The translations under genes and the position numbers were made by a program. The notes under the pieces are model-generated. The model saw only the letters and a program-made list of their open reading frames with translations. It had not been told where the DNA came from and made no database searches. DNA of 64,000 nt, from NCBI GenBank assembly GCA_964607515.1, contig CAZSKU010000001.1, forward strand, positions 1-64,000, read 5' to 3'. Origin of the DNA: UBA6080 sp964607515. GTDB lineage: Bacteria > Fermentibacterota > Fermentibacteria > Fermentibacterales > JCC-6. Positions 42,357 to 50,066 of the stretch are shown here, one piece after another (position 1 is the first letter of the stretch; every line of letters begins with the position of its first letter).

Positions 42357-43979
42357 TCAGCCGAGGAACGGGTATCTGTAGTTCCTAGGTGTGTTGAAGC
42401 ACTCCTTGAGGGTCCTGATGCTGACCCATCTGAGCAGGTTGTAGATGGATCCGGCCTTGTCGTTGGTTCCCGAAGCCCGGCCTCCGCCGAAAGGCTGGTG
42501 CCCCACGGTGGCTCCCGTGGTCTTGTCGTTGATGTAGAAGTTCCCTGCGGAGTGCATCAGCACCTCCTCCGCCAGCTTCACCGCCCGGCGGTCGGTGGCG
42601 AAGATTCCCCCCGTGAGCGCGTAGGGGGAGGTGGAATCGCACAGTTCAAGAACCTCCCGGTACTCCGAGTCCCTGTAGACGAACACCGTGAGAACCGGTC
42701 CGAAGATCTCCTCCTCCATCAGCCTGCAGTGAGGATCGGTGGTGAGCACCACCGTGGGTTCCACGAAATAGCCGGAACTGTGGTCGCAGCCTCCGCCCAT
42801 GACCACGGTGCAGCTTTCGCACTCCCGGGCGTATCGGATGAAGGACTGGATGTTGTCGAAGGAGGCCCGGTCTATCACGGCTCCTACGAAGTTCGAGAAG
42901 TCTTCCACCGGCCCGGTCTTTATCCTGGAGAGAGATTCGGCCATGGAATCCCTCAGTTCAGGCCAGAGCGACTCGGGGACGTAGGCCCGGGAGGTGGCTG
43001 AGCACTTCTGCCCCTGGTACTCGAAGGCCCCCCGGATGAGACACGCGGAGAGCCCCGGAAGGTCCGCCGAGGAGTGGGCTACCACGAAGTCCTTTCCGCC
43101 GGTTTCTCCCACGATCCGGGGGTAGGTTCGGTACCCGTCGATTCCGCCGGCCACCGTCTTCCAGATGCTGTTGAACGCCCTGTTCGAGCCGGTGAAGTGA
43201 ACCCCCGCCAGAGCCGGGTCGGAAAGAACGGTGGGTCCAACGCTGGATGAATCTCCGGGGATGAAGTTGATGACTCCGTCCGGCATCCCCGCCTCCCTGA
43301 AGGCGTCCAGGAGGAGCCAGTTCGAGTAGACCGCCGTGGACGAGGGCTTCCAGAGGATCGTGTTGCCCGCCAATGCCGGCGCCATGCAGAGGTTGCCGCC
43401 GATGGAGGTGAAGTTGAAGGGCGATATTGCGAACACGAAACCCTCCAGCGCCCTGTATTCCATCCGGTTCCAGGTGGCGGCGAAGTTCTCGGGCTGCATC
43501 TGGTATATGGTCTGCATGAACCACGTGTTCATCCGCAGGAAGTCCGCCATCTCGCACACCGCGTCTATCTCGGACTGGTGAACGGTCTTACTCTGACAGA
43601 GCATGGTTCCCGCGTTGATGAGGCTCCTCCGGCGCTTGGAGATGATTTCCGCGGCCTTTAGACAGATGGCCGCCCTCTCCTCCCACGGCAGCCTCGACCA
43701 GTCCTTCCAGGCTTTTCCCGCCTCGGCTATGGCCAGCCGGACTTCATCAGGGCCGGCCTTGTGGAACACCCCTAGCCGGTGCCGGTAATCATGGGGTATA
43801 CGGCATTCCCCGGTCCTGCCCGTGCGGACCTCCCTGCCCCCGATCAGCAGGGGGATATCCACTTCCCCTGCCCGAAGGGAACCCAGGGTTTCCCGGAGTT
43901 CCGCCCGCTCGGGGCTTCCCGGGCGGTACTCCAGTACAGGTTCGTTTCCGGGCCTCGGAATCTGCGTGATGGCGTTCAC
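42357..43979 (-). CDS. pruA: L-glutamate gamma-semialdehyde (P5C) dehydrogenase
   Basis: A 540-residue aldehyde dehydrogenase of the P5C type, which oxidises glutamate semialdehyde to glutamate with NAD+, the second step of proline breakdown. The NAD site (ISPFNFTSIGGNL, ALAGNTILWKPSSTAV), the glutamate general base region (PRIVGETGGKDFVV) and the catalytic cysteine in GAFEYQGQKCSATSRAY are present. The C-terminal GHQPFGGGRASGTNDKAG is typical. GTG 43979 is the start, with SD AAGGAG. Proline dehydrogenase is not adjacent. Confidence 0.94.
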   Translation of the reverse strand: MNAITQIPRPGNEPVLEYRPGSPERAELRETLGSLRAGEVDIPLLIGGREVRTGRTGECRIPHDYRHRLGVFHKAGPDEVRLAIAEAGKAWKDWSRLPWEERAAICLKAAEIISKRRRSLINAGTMLCQSKTVHQSEIDAVCEMADFLRMNTWFMQTIYQMQPENFAATWNRMEYRALEGFVFAISPFNFTSIGGNLCMAPALAGNTILWKPSSTAVYSNWLLLDAFREAGMPDGVINFIPGDSSSVGPTVLSDPALAGVHFTGSNRAFNSIWKTVAGGIDGYRTYPRIVGETGGKDFVVAHSSADLPGLSACLIRGAFEYQGQKCSATSRAYVPESLWPELRDSMAESLSRIKTGPVEDFSNFVGAVIDRASFDNIQSFIRYARECESCTVVMGGGCDHSSGYFVEPTVVLTTDPHCRLMEEEIFGPVLTVFVYRDSEYREVLELCDSTSPYALTGGIFATDRRAVKLAEEVLMHSAGNFYINDKTTGATVGHQPFGGGRASGTNDKAGSIYNLLRWVSIRTLKECFNTPRNYRYPFLG

Positions 43980-44038
43980 CTTTCTCTCCTTTCCAATGCG
44001 GGAGGCGCACCCATTTCCAGGCACACCCTATCGGCCCG

Positions 44039-44066
44039 GGGGGCATGGCACCGTGCTTTAGCCCCC
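44039..44066 (-). promoter_or_regulatory. Stem-loop in the pruA upstream region
   Basis: GGGGGC/GCCCCC with an inner GCAC/GTGC stem lies 60-87 bases upstream of the pruA start on the minus strand. It may be a leader structure or an attenuator of pruA, or a barrier between the divergent pruA and hypA transcripts. A 6-bp inverted repeat TCTGAT...ATCAGA (44095-44118) sits further upstream. Confidence 0.35.
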
Positions 44067-44179
44067 GGGGCTCGGAGATGTTTTCTGAAGGTCGTCTGAT
44101 TATGCCCGATTTATCAGATCGATTCAGCACATGGAACATAACCTTTCGACAAACCCCTTCTCAACCCCGGCAATCGGCT

Positions 44180-44207
44180 TTGAAGGCCGGCTCAGGGTTC
44201 TTATACT
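44180..44207 (+). promoter_or_regulatory. Promoter of hypA-hypB
   Basis: TTGAAG (44180-44185), 16-base spacer, TATACT (44202-44207; five of six). A start near 44214 gives a 20-base leader with CGGAG ahead of the hypA GTG. Confidence 0.6.
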
Positions 44208-44233
44208 ACGGGAAACCCCAAGAACGGAGCGAT

Positions 44234-44647
44234 GTGCACGAACTGTCCCTGGCCGAGGAGATGGTCCGGATCATCAGGGAAGCCATAGGCGGAAGCGGAG
44301 ATCTGCACGCGGTCACCGTGGTCATGGGTCCCCTTTCAGGGGTCTGTCCCGAGTCTCTGTCGTTCTGTTTCACCGAGGTGGCCCGGCAGAAGGGCATGGG
44401 GAGCCCCGGGCTGGTGATTCGAAGGACGGACGCAGTCTTCAGGTGTTCCTCCTGCGGTTTCAGTTGGACCGCCGGGGATTTTGCGCCGGGTTGTCCCGGA
44501 TGCGGTTCCTGGGAGAGGGAAATCCTGTCCGGCAGGGAATTCTACATAGAAAGCGCGGAGTTGAACGGAGAGAACGAAGATGAGGATGAACATCCCGGTG
44601 ATGGCCAGGAACAGGGAACTTGCAGGGGAGAACCGCCGGATCTTTGA
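44234..44647 (+). CDS. hypA: Hydrogenase nickel-insertion protein HypA
   Basis: A 137-residue HypA, which delivers nickel with HypB to the hydrogenase large subunit. VHELSLAEEMVRIIREA gives the nickel-binding M-H-E N-terminus (GTG start). C71, C74, C87 and C90 (FRCSSCGF, CPGCGS) form the zinc site. HypA normally ends near residue 115. Here about 25 further residues rich in Glu, Asp and Gly (NGENEDEDEHPGDGQEQG) overlap the start of hypB by 68 bases, so the tail is written by the other gene's leader and 5' codons. Confidence 0.93.
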   Translation: MHELSLAEEMVRIIREAIGGSGDLHAVTVVMGPLSGVCPESLSFCFTEVARQKGMGSPGLVIRRTDAVFRCSSCGFSWTAGDFAPGCPGCGSWEREILSGREFYIESAELNGENEDEDEHPGDGQEQGTCRGEPPDL

Positions 44648-45224
44648 TCTGAACGGCGTCTTTGCCGTAAACATCATCAGTTCTCCAGGCGCCGGGAAGA
44701 CCTCCCTGCTGGAGGCTCTGGCGGGGAAGCTCGGTTCTGACCTGGCAGTAATCGAGGGGGATGTCAAGACCGACAGGGACGCCGCAAGAATCAGGAAGGC
44801 GGGGTGCAGGGCGGTTCAGATTGAAACCGGCGGAGCCTGTCACCTGGACGCCGACTCCGTGAAAAAGGCTTTCCTGAGCCTCGACAGAAGCTCACCCATA
44901 CGCATCCTGGCCATCGAGAACGTGGGCAACCTGATATGCCCGAGCGCATACGATCTGGGCGAACACCTGAAGATCGGAATCCTGTCCCTTCCCGAGGGGG
45001 ACGACAAGGTGCTGAAGTATCCGTCTCTGTTCAGCAGAATCCATGTTCTCATCCTCGGGAAGACCGATCTGAGCCGTTTCATGGATTTCGACATGGACAG
45101 GGCCGAAAGGGAGTGCATGAGCCTGAACAGAGGAGTGAAGGTGTTCCGGGTATCCGCCAGGACCGGAGACGGCGTCGGGGAGCTGGCGGACTACCTTCTG
45201 GCCGGGGCAGGCGGCCGCCGATGA
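44580..45224 (+). CDS. hypB: Hydrogenase nickel-insertion GTPase HypB
   Basis: A 214-residue SIMIBI GTPase that hydrolyses GTP to drive nickel insertion. Walker A is NIISSPGAGKTSLLEALAG, then VIEGDVKTDRDAARI, ETGGACHLDA (Ni/Zn-binding C and H), ENVGNLICPSAYDLGEH and ILGKTDLSRF. The N-terminal CxxCGC motif and the His-rich nickel store of longer HypBs are missing. SD GGAGAG lies eight bases before the ATG. Coupled to the SDR gene by a 4-base overlap. Confidence 0.96.
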   Translation: MRMNIPVMARNRELAGENRRIFDLNGVFAVNIISSPGAGKTSLLEALAGKLGSDLAVIEGDVKTDRDAARIRKAGCRAVQIETGGACHLDADSVKKAFLSLDRSSPIRILAIENVGNLICPSAYDLGEHLKIGILSLPEGDDKVLKYPSLFSRIHVLILGKTDLSRFMDFDMDRAERECMSLNRGVKVFRVSARTGDGVGELADYLLAGAGGRR

Positions 45225-46039
45225 ACGGATCAAGGCCGGAGGTCATGGTGGTGGGCGCTGCCGGGGGCATCGGCAGGGCTCTGGCGGTTCTTTTAACCTC
45301 ACGGGGCTACCGGGTGACCGCGGTTGACAGCAACTCCGCGGGACTCGGCGAACTGGCGGCTTCCCGAACTGACAGCCTGGAAACCTTGGAGCTGGATATC
45401 ACCCGGCGGGAGACGGTCGCCGGAACCGCAAAGAGATATCTCGAATCGAGCCGCAGGCTCAGGGGGCTGGTGATCACCGCAGCCGTTCACAGCGCCCATC
45501 CCGCGGCATACCTTGAGGACTCGGCGATAGACATGGTTCTGGACGTGAACCTGGCCTCCCACATCAAGCTGGTCCGGGATTTCCTGCCAGTGCTGGAGGA
45601 CCGGGGAAGCATCGTCGGAGTGAGTTCCATAGCAGCCTGCGTTGGAGTCCCCATGTCCTCCATGTATTCCGCCTCTAAATGGGGGATGGAGGGTTTTTAC
45701 GAGTCCCTCTACAACGAACTCCGCCACCGGGGAACAAGGGTTTCGGTGATCCATCCCGGCAACGTGAACACCGGCTTCAACGAAACCGGCAACACCTACG
45801 TTCCGGGAAGCGGCGACCCCCTCACGGACCGGCGGTACGAACGTGTTGTGAGCAGGATAGACAGCCGGTACGGCATCTCTCCGGAGAGGGTGGCCCGGGT
45901 GATCGCGGGAGTGCTTCGGCGGCGGCGACCCAGGTTCTGCTACGTGGTGGGCATGAACGCCAGGAAGGCGAACTGGGCGAAGAAGCTTCTGGGCAGGGAT
46001 ATCGCACTGAGGCTCATGGGAAGGTTCTTCGGGTTCTGA
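45221..46039 (+). CDS. Short-chain dehydrogenase/reductase
   Basis: A 272-residue classical SDR. VVGAAGGIGRALAVLLTSRG is the NAD(P)-binding loop, SSIAACVGVPMSSMYSASKWGMEGF supplies Ser and the Y-x3-K catalytic pair. The region after 190 may bind a lipid or sterol-like substrate, as in DHRS/17-beta-HSD types. Its ATG overlaps the hypB stop, but nothing in the family ties it to hydrogenase work. Confidence 0.92.
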   Translation: MNGSRPEVMVVGAAGGIGRALAVLLTSRGYRVTAVDSNSAGLGELAASRTDSLETLELDITRRETVAGTAKRYLESSRRLRGLVITAAVHSAHPAAYLEDSAIDMVLDVNLASHIKLVRDFLPVLEDRGSIVGVSSIAACVGVPMSSMYSASKWGMEGFYESLYNELRHRGTRVSVIHPGNVNTGFNETGNTYVPGSGDPLTDRRYERVVSRIDSRYGISPERVARVIAGVLRRRRPRFCYVVGMNARKANWAKKLLGRDIALRLMGRFFGF

Positions 46040-46088
46040 TGAAGGCCGGACGCCCGGAGCGGAGGTCCGGAGAAGACAGGGGGCGAGC

Positions 46089-46571
46089 ATGAACGGAACT
46101 GTACCGGCAGCGGGAACACCCGCGCCGGCTTTCACCCTTCCCGACCAGGACGGAAGGGAGGTCAGCCTCGAGGACTTCCACGGCAGGTGGCTGGTGCTGT
46201 ATTTCTACCCCAAAGACAACACCGGGGGGTGCACCCTCGAGGCCTCGGAGTTCTCGGGTCTCCGGAAGGACTTCGAACGGGCCGGAGCCTCCGTGGCGGG
46301 GGTCAGCCGGGACACGCCGGCCAGCCATCGGCGGTTCATCGACTCCAGGGGTCTTTCAATAACCCTGCTTAGCGACCCGGAAAGGATCGTCCACCAGGCT
46401 TACGGCGCATGGCGGCCGAAGAAGCTGTACGGCCGGGAGACCATGGGGGCGGCCCGGTCCACGTTCCTGGTGGATCCCCGGGGGCTCATCGTCCAAGTCT
46501 GGCCTTCGGTCAAGGCGCCGGGCCATGCGGCAGAAGTTCTGGACAGGCTTCTTCGGCTGGTGGGGGATTGA
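46089..46571 (+). CDS. Peroxiredoxin of the Bcp/PrxQ type with changed active-site motif
   Basis: A 160-residue thioredoxin-fold peroxidase that reduces hydroperoxides. The peroxidatic cysteine lies in YPKDNTGGCTLEASEF. The family consensus is TPGCT-EAC-F, so here Pro is replaced by Gly and the resolving Cys five residues on is Ser. If active it would be a 1-Cys enzyme needing an outside thiol. ARSTFLVDPRGLI in the C-half is typical. The stop overlaps the HAD start by 4 bases. Confidence 0.88.
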   Translation: MNGTVPAAGTPAPAFTLPDQDGREVSLEDFHGRWLVLYFYPKDNTGGCTLEASEFSGLRKDFERAGASVAGVSRDTPASHRRFIDSRGLSITLLSDPERIVHQAYGAWRPKKLYGRETMGAARSTFLVDPRGLIVQVWPSVKAPGHAAEVLDRLLRLVGD

Positions 46572-47290
46572 TCCAGGGAACATCGCCGGGTGCGGTTCTC
46601 CTGGACCTGGACGGCACCCTGACCGATCCCCGGACGGGGATCACCCGCTGCATCAGATACGCCTTGGAAAAACTTGGAGTGGAGGCCCCGGCCGAGGAAA
46701 GCCTTGCCTGGTGCATCGGCCCTCCCCTGCGGGACTCCTTCGCCTTGCTGCTGGACACCCGGGACAGGGGCCTTCTGGACAGGGCGGTGAAGCTGTACCG
46801 GGAGAGGTTTTCCGCCGTGGGTATATTCGAGAACGAGCCTTACCCGGGGATTCACGAGGCTCTGGACAGGATCCGGAGCGCCGGGCGCCCGGTCTTCCTG
46901 GCCACTTCCAAACCCAGGGTGTTCGCGGTAAAGATCCTTCGCCATTTCGGCATGGAAGGATACTTCCACGGAGTCCACGGCAGCCGGCTGGACGGCGGAC
47001 TCTCGGGGAAGACCGATCTGGTGGCTCACGTGCTCCGGGTCAGAAGGCTGGATCCGGGGAGTTCGATAATGGTCGGCGACAGGAGCCACGATATCCTGGG
47101 CGGGCGGGCCAACGGAACCATGACCGCCGGCGCAGCCTGGGGATTCGGTTCCATGGAGGAACTCCTCCGGGCATGTCCCGACCTGATTTTCGCTTCGCCG
47201 GACCACATGGCCGGCTTTCTGGAGAAGGTTTCGGAAACCTCTGACCATCGGCGCAGAGTCCCTCGACAGGTGAAGGGAAAAAGACAGTGA
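46568..47290 (+). CDS. HAD-family hydrolase, phosphoglycolate-phosphatase-like
   Basis: A 240-residue HAD phosphatase. Motif I is VLLDLDGTLTDPRTGI (nucleophile and acid Asp), motif II FLATSKPRVFA, motif III lysine near SGKTDLVAHVL and motif IV MVGDRSHDILGGRANG. The helical cap (about 25-90) is of the PGP/beta-phosphoglucomutase type. It starts at TTG 46568 overlapping the previous stop (TTGA). A basic tail ends RQVKGKRQ. The substrate is unknown, though phosphoglycolate is the usual suggestion. Confidence 0.88.
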   Translation: MIQGTSPGAVLLDLDGTLTDPRTGITRCIRYALEKLGVEAPAEESLAWCIGPPLRDSFALLLDTRDRGLLDRAVKLYRERFSAVGIFENEPYPGIHEALDRIRSAGRPVFLATSKPRVFAVKILRHFGMEGYFHGVHGSRLDGGLSGKTDLVAHVLRVRRLDPGSSIMVGDRSHDILGGRANGTMTAGAAWGFGSMEELLRACPDLIFASPDHMAGFLEKVSETSDHRRRVPRQVKGKRQ

Positions 47291-48153
47291 AAACCGCAGG
47301 ATTGATCGCCGCCTTCGCAGCCGGGGCCTATGGATGCACCAGTTTCGTGGATTACTCCAGCGGGTCTCCCTGGTACGGGATGAACTTCGACTGGCATCCT
47401 GACCAGGAGATACTGTTCCGATTGGAAACCGACGACCGGAACCGGCCGGTCTTCACCATGTCCTTCGTGGCCGGCGGCAGCCCGGTTCCCACGGCGGGAT
47501 TCACGGAAGACGGCAGGTTCTCGTCCATGCAGGTGGTGGACGCCCCGTGGACCGGCCCTTCCGAGGACCGGGAGGCGCCCTTCATCTTCGTTCCCTTCTA
47601 CGCCCTGACCTACGACTCCGCCTCGCCTGACGATCTGGCGGGGATGGCCGCCGGGGGGGACTTCAGACAGCATCCCGATCCGCCGCTTCACATCATCGCC
47701 GCGGACCCTTCGGGGAAGGTGATCATCCTGGAAGTAGGGGAGTCGGGGAACATGGTGCTTGACCTTTCCGCCTCGCCGGCAGCGGTCATGACCAACTTCA
47801 GTAACTGCGACTGGGCCGGAGTCCATCCGGACAGCATCCGGGGTGCCGGAGCGGACCGCTACCGGGCGGCCCTGGGGGAGATGGCGCGGGTTGAAGGAGT
47901 GGACTGCCCGGAGGCCGGGATGGCCGTGCTGCAGGCGGCGGTGAACACCAGCGAGGGGTTCCCCACCCGGGCTTCGATGGTGTTCGATCCGGGGCAGGGA
48001 AAGGTGTACCTGGCGGTGGCCGGGGATTTTGGCACGGTCTGGTCCCTGGATCTGAGCACCGGAGACCTGTGCCGGTGGAACGGAAGTCAGGGCGAAACAG
48101 TGACGACCGTGGACTCCGCCGGGGTGACCGCCTCCATGCTCCGAAGCTTCTGA
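47287..48153 (+). CDS. Exported Ntn-hydrolase, choloylglycine/penicillin-V-acylase-like
   Basis: A 288-residue protein with a signal peptide (about 1-16) directly followed by Cys17 in GCTSFVDYSSGSPWYGMNFDW, the N-terminal nucleophile motif of linear amide C-N hydrolases. DLSASPAAVMTNFSNCDW and TRASMVFDPGQGKVYL fit the later Asn and Arg/Asp sites. Cleavage of the leader would expose Cys as the catalytic residue. The Cys follows AYG, not a clear lipobox, so a lipoprotein reading is less likely. The substrate could be a bile salt, N-acyl homoserine lactone or penicillin-like amide; I cannot choose. Confidence 0.78.
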   Translation: MKTAGLIAAFAAGAYGCTSFVDYSSGSPWYGMNFDWHPDQEILFRLETDDRNRPVFTMSFVAGGSPVPTAGFTEDGRFSSMQVVDAPWTGPSEDREAPFIFVPFYALTYDSASPDDLAGMAAGGDFRQHPDPPLHIIAADPSGKVIILEVGESGNMVLDLSASPAAVMTNFSNCDWAGVHPDSIRGAGADRYRAALGEMARVEGVDCPEAGMAVLQAAVNTSEGFPTRASMVFDPGQGKVYLAVAGDFGTVWSLDLSTGDLCRWNGSQGETVTTVDSAGVTASMLRSF

Positions 48154-48168
48154 CTGGATGCGCCCCTG

Positions 48169-48197
48169 TTGACACCGCCCTCGAATGCGGACAGAAT
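48169..48197 (+). promoter_or_regulatory. Promoter of the padR-like gene
   Basis: TTGACA (48169-48174, perfect), 17-base spacer, CAGAAT (48192-48197). Transcription would start near 48204, about 48 bases before the ATG. Confidence 0.6.
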
Positions 48198-48251
48198 AGA
48201 GCTAAAAGATGGATGCTGTTGCTTTCTTCAAGCAGCGGCGGGGAGGCGGAT

Positions 48252-48965
48252 ATGAGAACTCCGGGCGGCGATCCCGACTACACCCAGTCCATGTACGGGC
48301 TTCTGGCCATCCTCAGCCGGGGCCCCATGTCGGGGTACGACGTAAGGAAGGTCCTGGACGGCAGGGAGATGTACTACTGGCGGGAGAGCAGCGGCAACAT
48401 CTACCCCATGATGAGGCAGCTCCACCAGGACGGTCTGCTTCACAGAACCGACTCCTACGTGAAGCGGAAGAAACGGGTCCTCTTCAGCCTTACGGAGAAG
48501 GGATGGCGGGAACTGGAGAACTGGCTCCGGGAGCCTGCGGGTCTCACCAGATTCAGGGTTGAACTGCTTATGAAGCTCCGCTTCGGCACCGGCCTGGGAA
48601 TCGAGCATCTCCTTTGCCAGCTGGAGGACTACAGGGGAAAACTGGCACTGCAGCTGGCGGAGGCGGCCGAGATCCTGTCGGAGGTGAGGGCTTCGGACGA
48701 TTCCCTGGAGAACGACGTCAGGAGCATATCCCTGACCCGTTTGATCATGGAGATGGAAGCCCTCGTAGAGTGGTGCGACAGGTCCCGGAACCTGCTCTCA
48801 TCCCGGCTGAGGAATGAAACTCCCGTTCCAGGTAGCAAGCTGCGGCCCCCACGGCCCTTCCTGGCCGCGAGAACCTATCACGGAACCGCCCGGTTCGACC
48901 CCGGGGGCATTCCGATGGAGCACGAAACAGATCTCCGGAGACCCTTCAGGGTTACCTGCCGCTGA
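48252..48965 (+). CDS. PadR-family transcriptional regulator
   Basis: A 237-residue regulator. The N-terminal winged helix (about 10-95; YGLLAILSRGPMSGYDVRKVLD, YPMMRQLHQDGLLHR, VLFSLTEKGWRELENWL) is clear, followed by the C-terminal Vir-like helical dimer domain (about 100-190). ATG 48252 has SD GGGAGG. The last 45 residues are basic and proline-rich with no known counterpart. Targets are unknown; PadR proteins often control adjacent efflux or phenolic-acid genes, neither of which is next door. Confidence 0.9.
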   Translation: MRTPGGDPDYTQSMYGLLAILSRGPMSGYDVRKVLDGREMYYWRESSGNIYPMMRQLHQDGLLHRTDSYVKRKKRVLFSLTEKGWRELENWLREPAGLTRFRVELLMKLRFGTGLGIEHLLCQLEDYRGKLALQLAEAAEILSEVRASDDSLENDVRSISLTRLIMEMEALVEWCDRSRNLLSSRLRNETPVPGSKLRPPRPFLAARTYHGTARFDPGGIPMEHETDLRRPFRVTCR

Positions 48966-49067
48966 GTCTCCGCCGTCAGGGAGACGCCGCCCCCATGGAT
49001 CCAGCGGCAGGCAAGGTCGCAGGTCGAAACCCGTGCCGGAACCAGGCGGAGTCAGACAGGAGCGGCA

Positions 49068-49100
49068 CCGCCGGTCCGGCGGCTTTCATCTGGTTTTTTC
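49068..49100 (+). terminator. Terminator candidate after the padR-like gene
   Basis: CCGCCGG/CCGGCGG (effective stem 5 bp, loop GGTCC), followed by CTTTCATCTGGTTTTTT. It lies about 100 bases after the stop and overlaps the 3' end of the convergent gene at 49086. Confidence 0.4.
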
Positions 49101-49940
49101 CCTGTACCCCACCAGGCCGCTGAAATCGTCTACGAAATAGACTCCCGTGCCACAGGGAACAGGGTTGACCTCCAGGATGTAGGGGGTTTCCGCCAGAATC
49201 CCGGCTCCGGAGGTTTCCGTCCACAGCCAGAGATCGCTGGAGGTGAGCCTCAATCCGTCATCAGTGGTTTTGATGTAGACGATTCCGTCCATCTCCGGCC
49301 ACCAGGCCGGATGGTCACCCCAGTCCACCGGCGAATTCTCCCCTCCCCTCAGAAGCCGGATTCCTCCGTCCAGGGTAGGCGAGACCAGATCGGCGTTTTC
49401 CGTGAAGAAAGGCCCGTAATACCTGAAAGATGAGGAAACCGTGTCCACCGCGCCGGTGGCCAGATCCATGGTGAGAAGCCTGTCGCTGCTGTCGGTGAAC
49501 GCTGCTGTGCCTCCGTCCGGAGATATCGAGATGTGGTGGGCGTCCAGGGCGAGCCCCCAGGGCTTTCCGTTCCTGAGCAGCTCCTCCCCTGCGGTGAACC
49601 AGAGGTTTCCCATGGCGTCCCAGCACGGCAGACCGGCCCGGGCGTAGAGCCCCAGCACCTCAACCCCGTCCCTTCGGATCAGAACGATTCTGTCTCCCCG
49701 GTCCGAACCCGCCCAGACCGCCACGGTTTCGAGGTCGGGCGAAGAAACGGGCCTGAAGAAGCGGTCACAGTCCGCTTCTTCTGTGGACAGCTCCCCGGGT
49801 TCGCCGTCCCACGCCAGAAAGTCCCGGCCCGCAACCAGGGTTTTCTCCCCGAGGGGCGCCACCCACGCCGCCCTGGGGGGCAGACCGTGGGGAAACAGCA
49901 GCACCGGCAACAGAGCAGCCGAGAAGAGAAGGTTCGACAT
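49086..49940 (-). CDS. Secreted beta-propeller-like protein
   Basis: A 284-residue protein with a signal peptide (MSNLLFSAALLPVLLF). Repeated short strands with Asp and Gly turns (RDFLAWDGEPGEL, VRRDGVEVLGLYA-type, ISPDGGTAAFTDSSDRLLTMD, NADLVSPTLDGGIRLL) fit TolB/WD40-like propeller blades, about five. No enzymatic motif is seen. Divergent from the PrsW gene by about 126 bases. Confidence 0.68.
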   Translation of the reverse strand: MSNLLFSAALLPVLLFPHGLPPRAAWVAPLGEKTLVAGRDFLAWDGEPGELSTEEADCDRFFRPVSSPDLETVAVWAGSDRGDRIVLIRRDGVEVLGLYARAGLPCWDAMGNLWFTAGEELLRNGKPWGLALDAHHISISPDGGTAAFTDSSDRLLTMDLATGAVDTVSSSFRYYGPFFTENADLVSPTLDGGIRLLRGGENSPVDWGDHPAWWPEMDGIVYIKTTDDGLRLTSSDLWLWTETSGAGILAETPYILEVNPVPCGTGVYFVDDFSGLVGYREKTR

Positions 49941-50005
49941 GCGAACGACCCCCGATCATTTCTGTGAATACATATACAAAGCGGGTCTCAGGGAAAACGG
50001 CGGAA

Positions 50006-50034
50006 TTGACCGGGCGGCCCGGCTCTGTTAGCTT
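50006..50034 (+). promoter_or_regulatory. Promoter of the PrsW-like gene
   Basis: TTGACC (50006-50011), 17-base spacer, TAGCTT (50029-50034). The -35 is a five-of-six match, the -10 weak. The SD region CCGGAGG follows at 50054-50060. Confidence 0.5.
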
Positions 50035-50066
50035 GCCCCGAACGGCATTCCACCTCCGGAGGCTGC

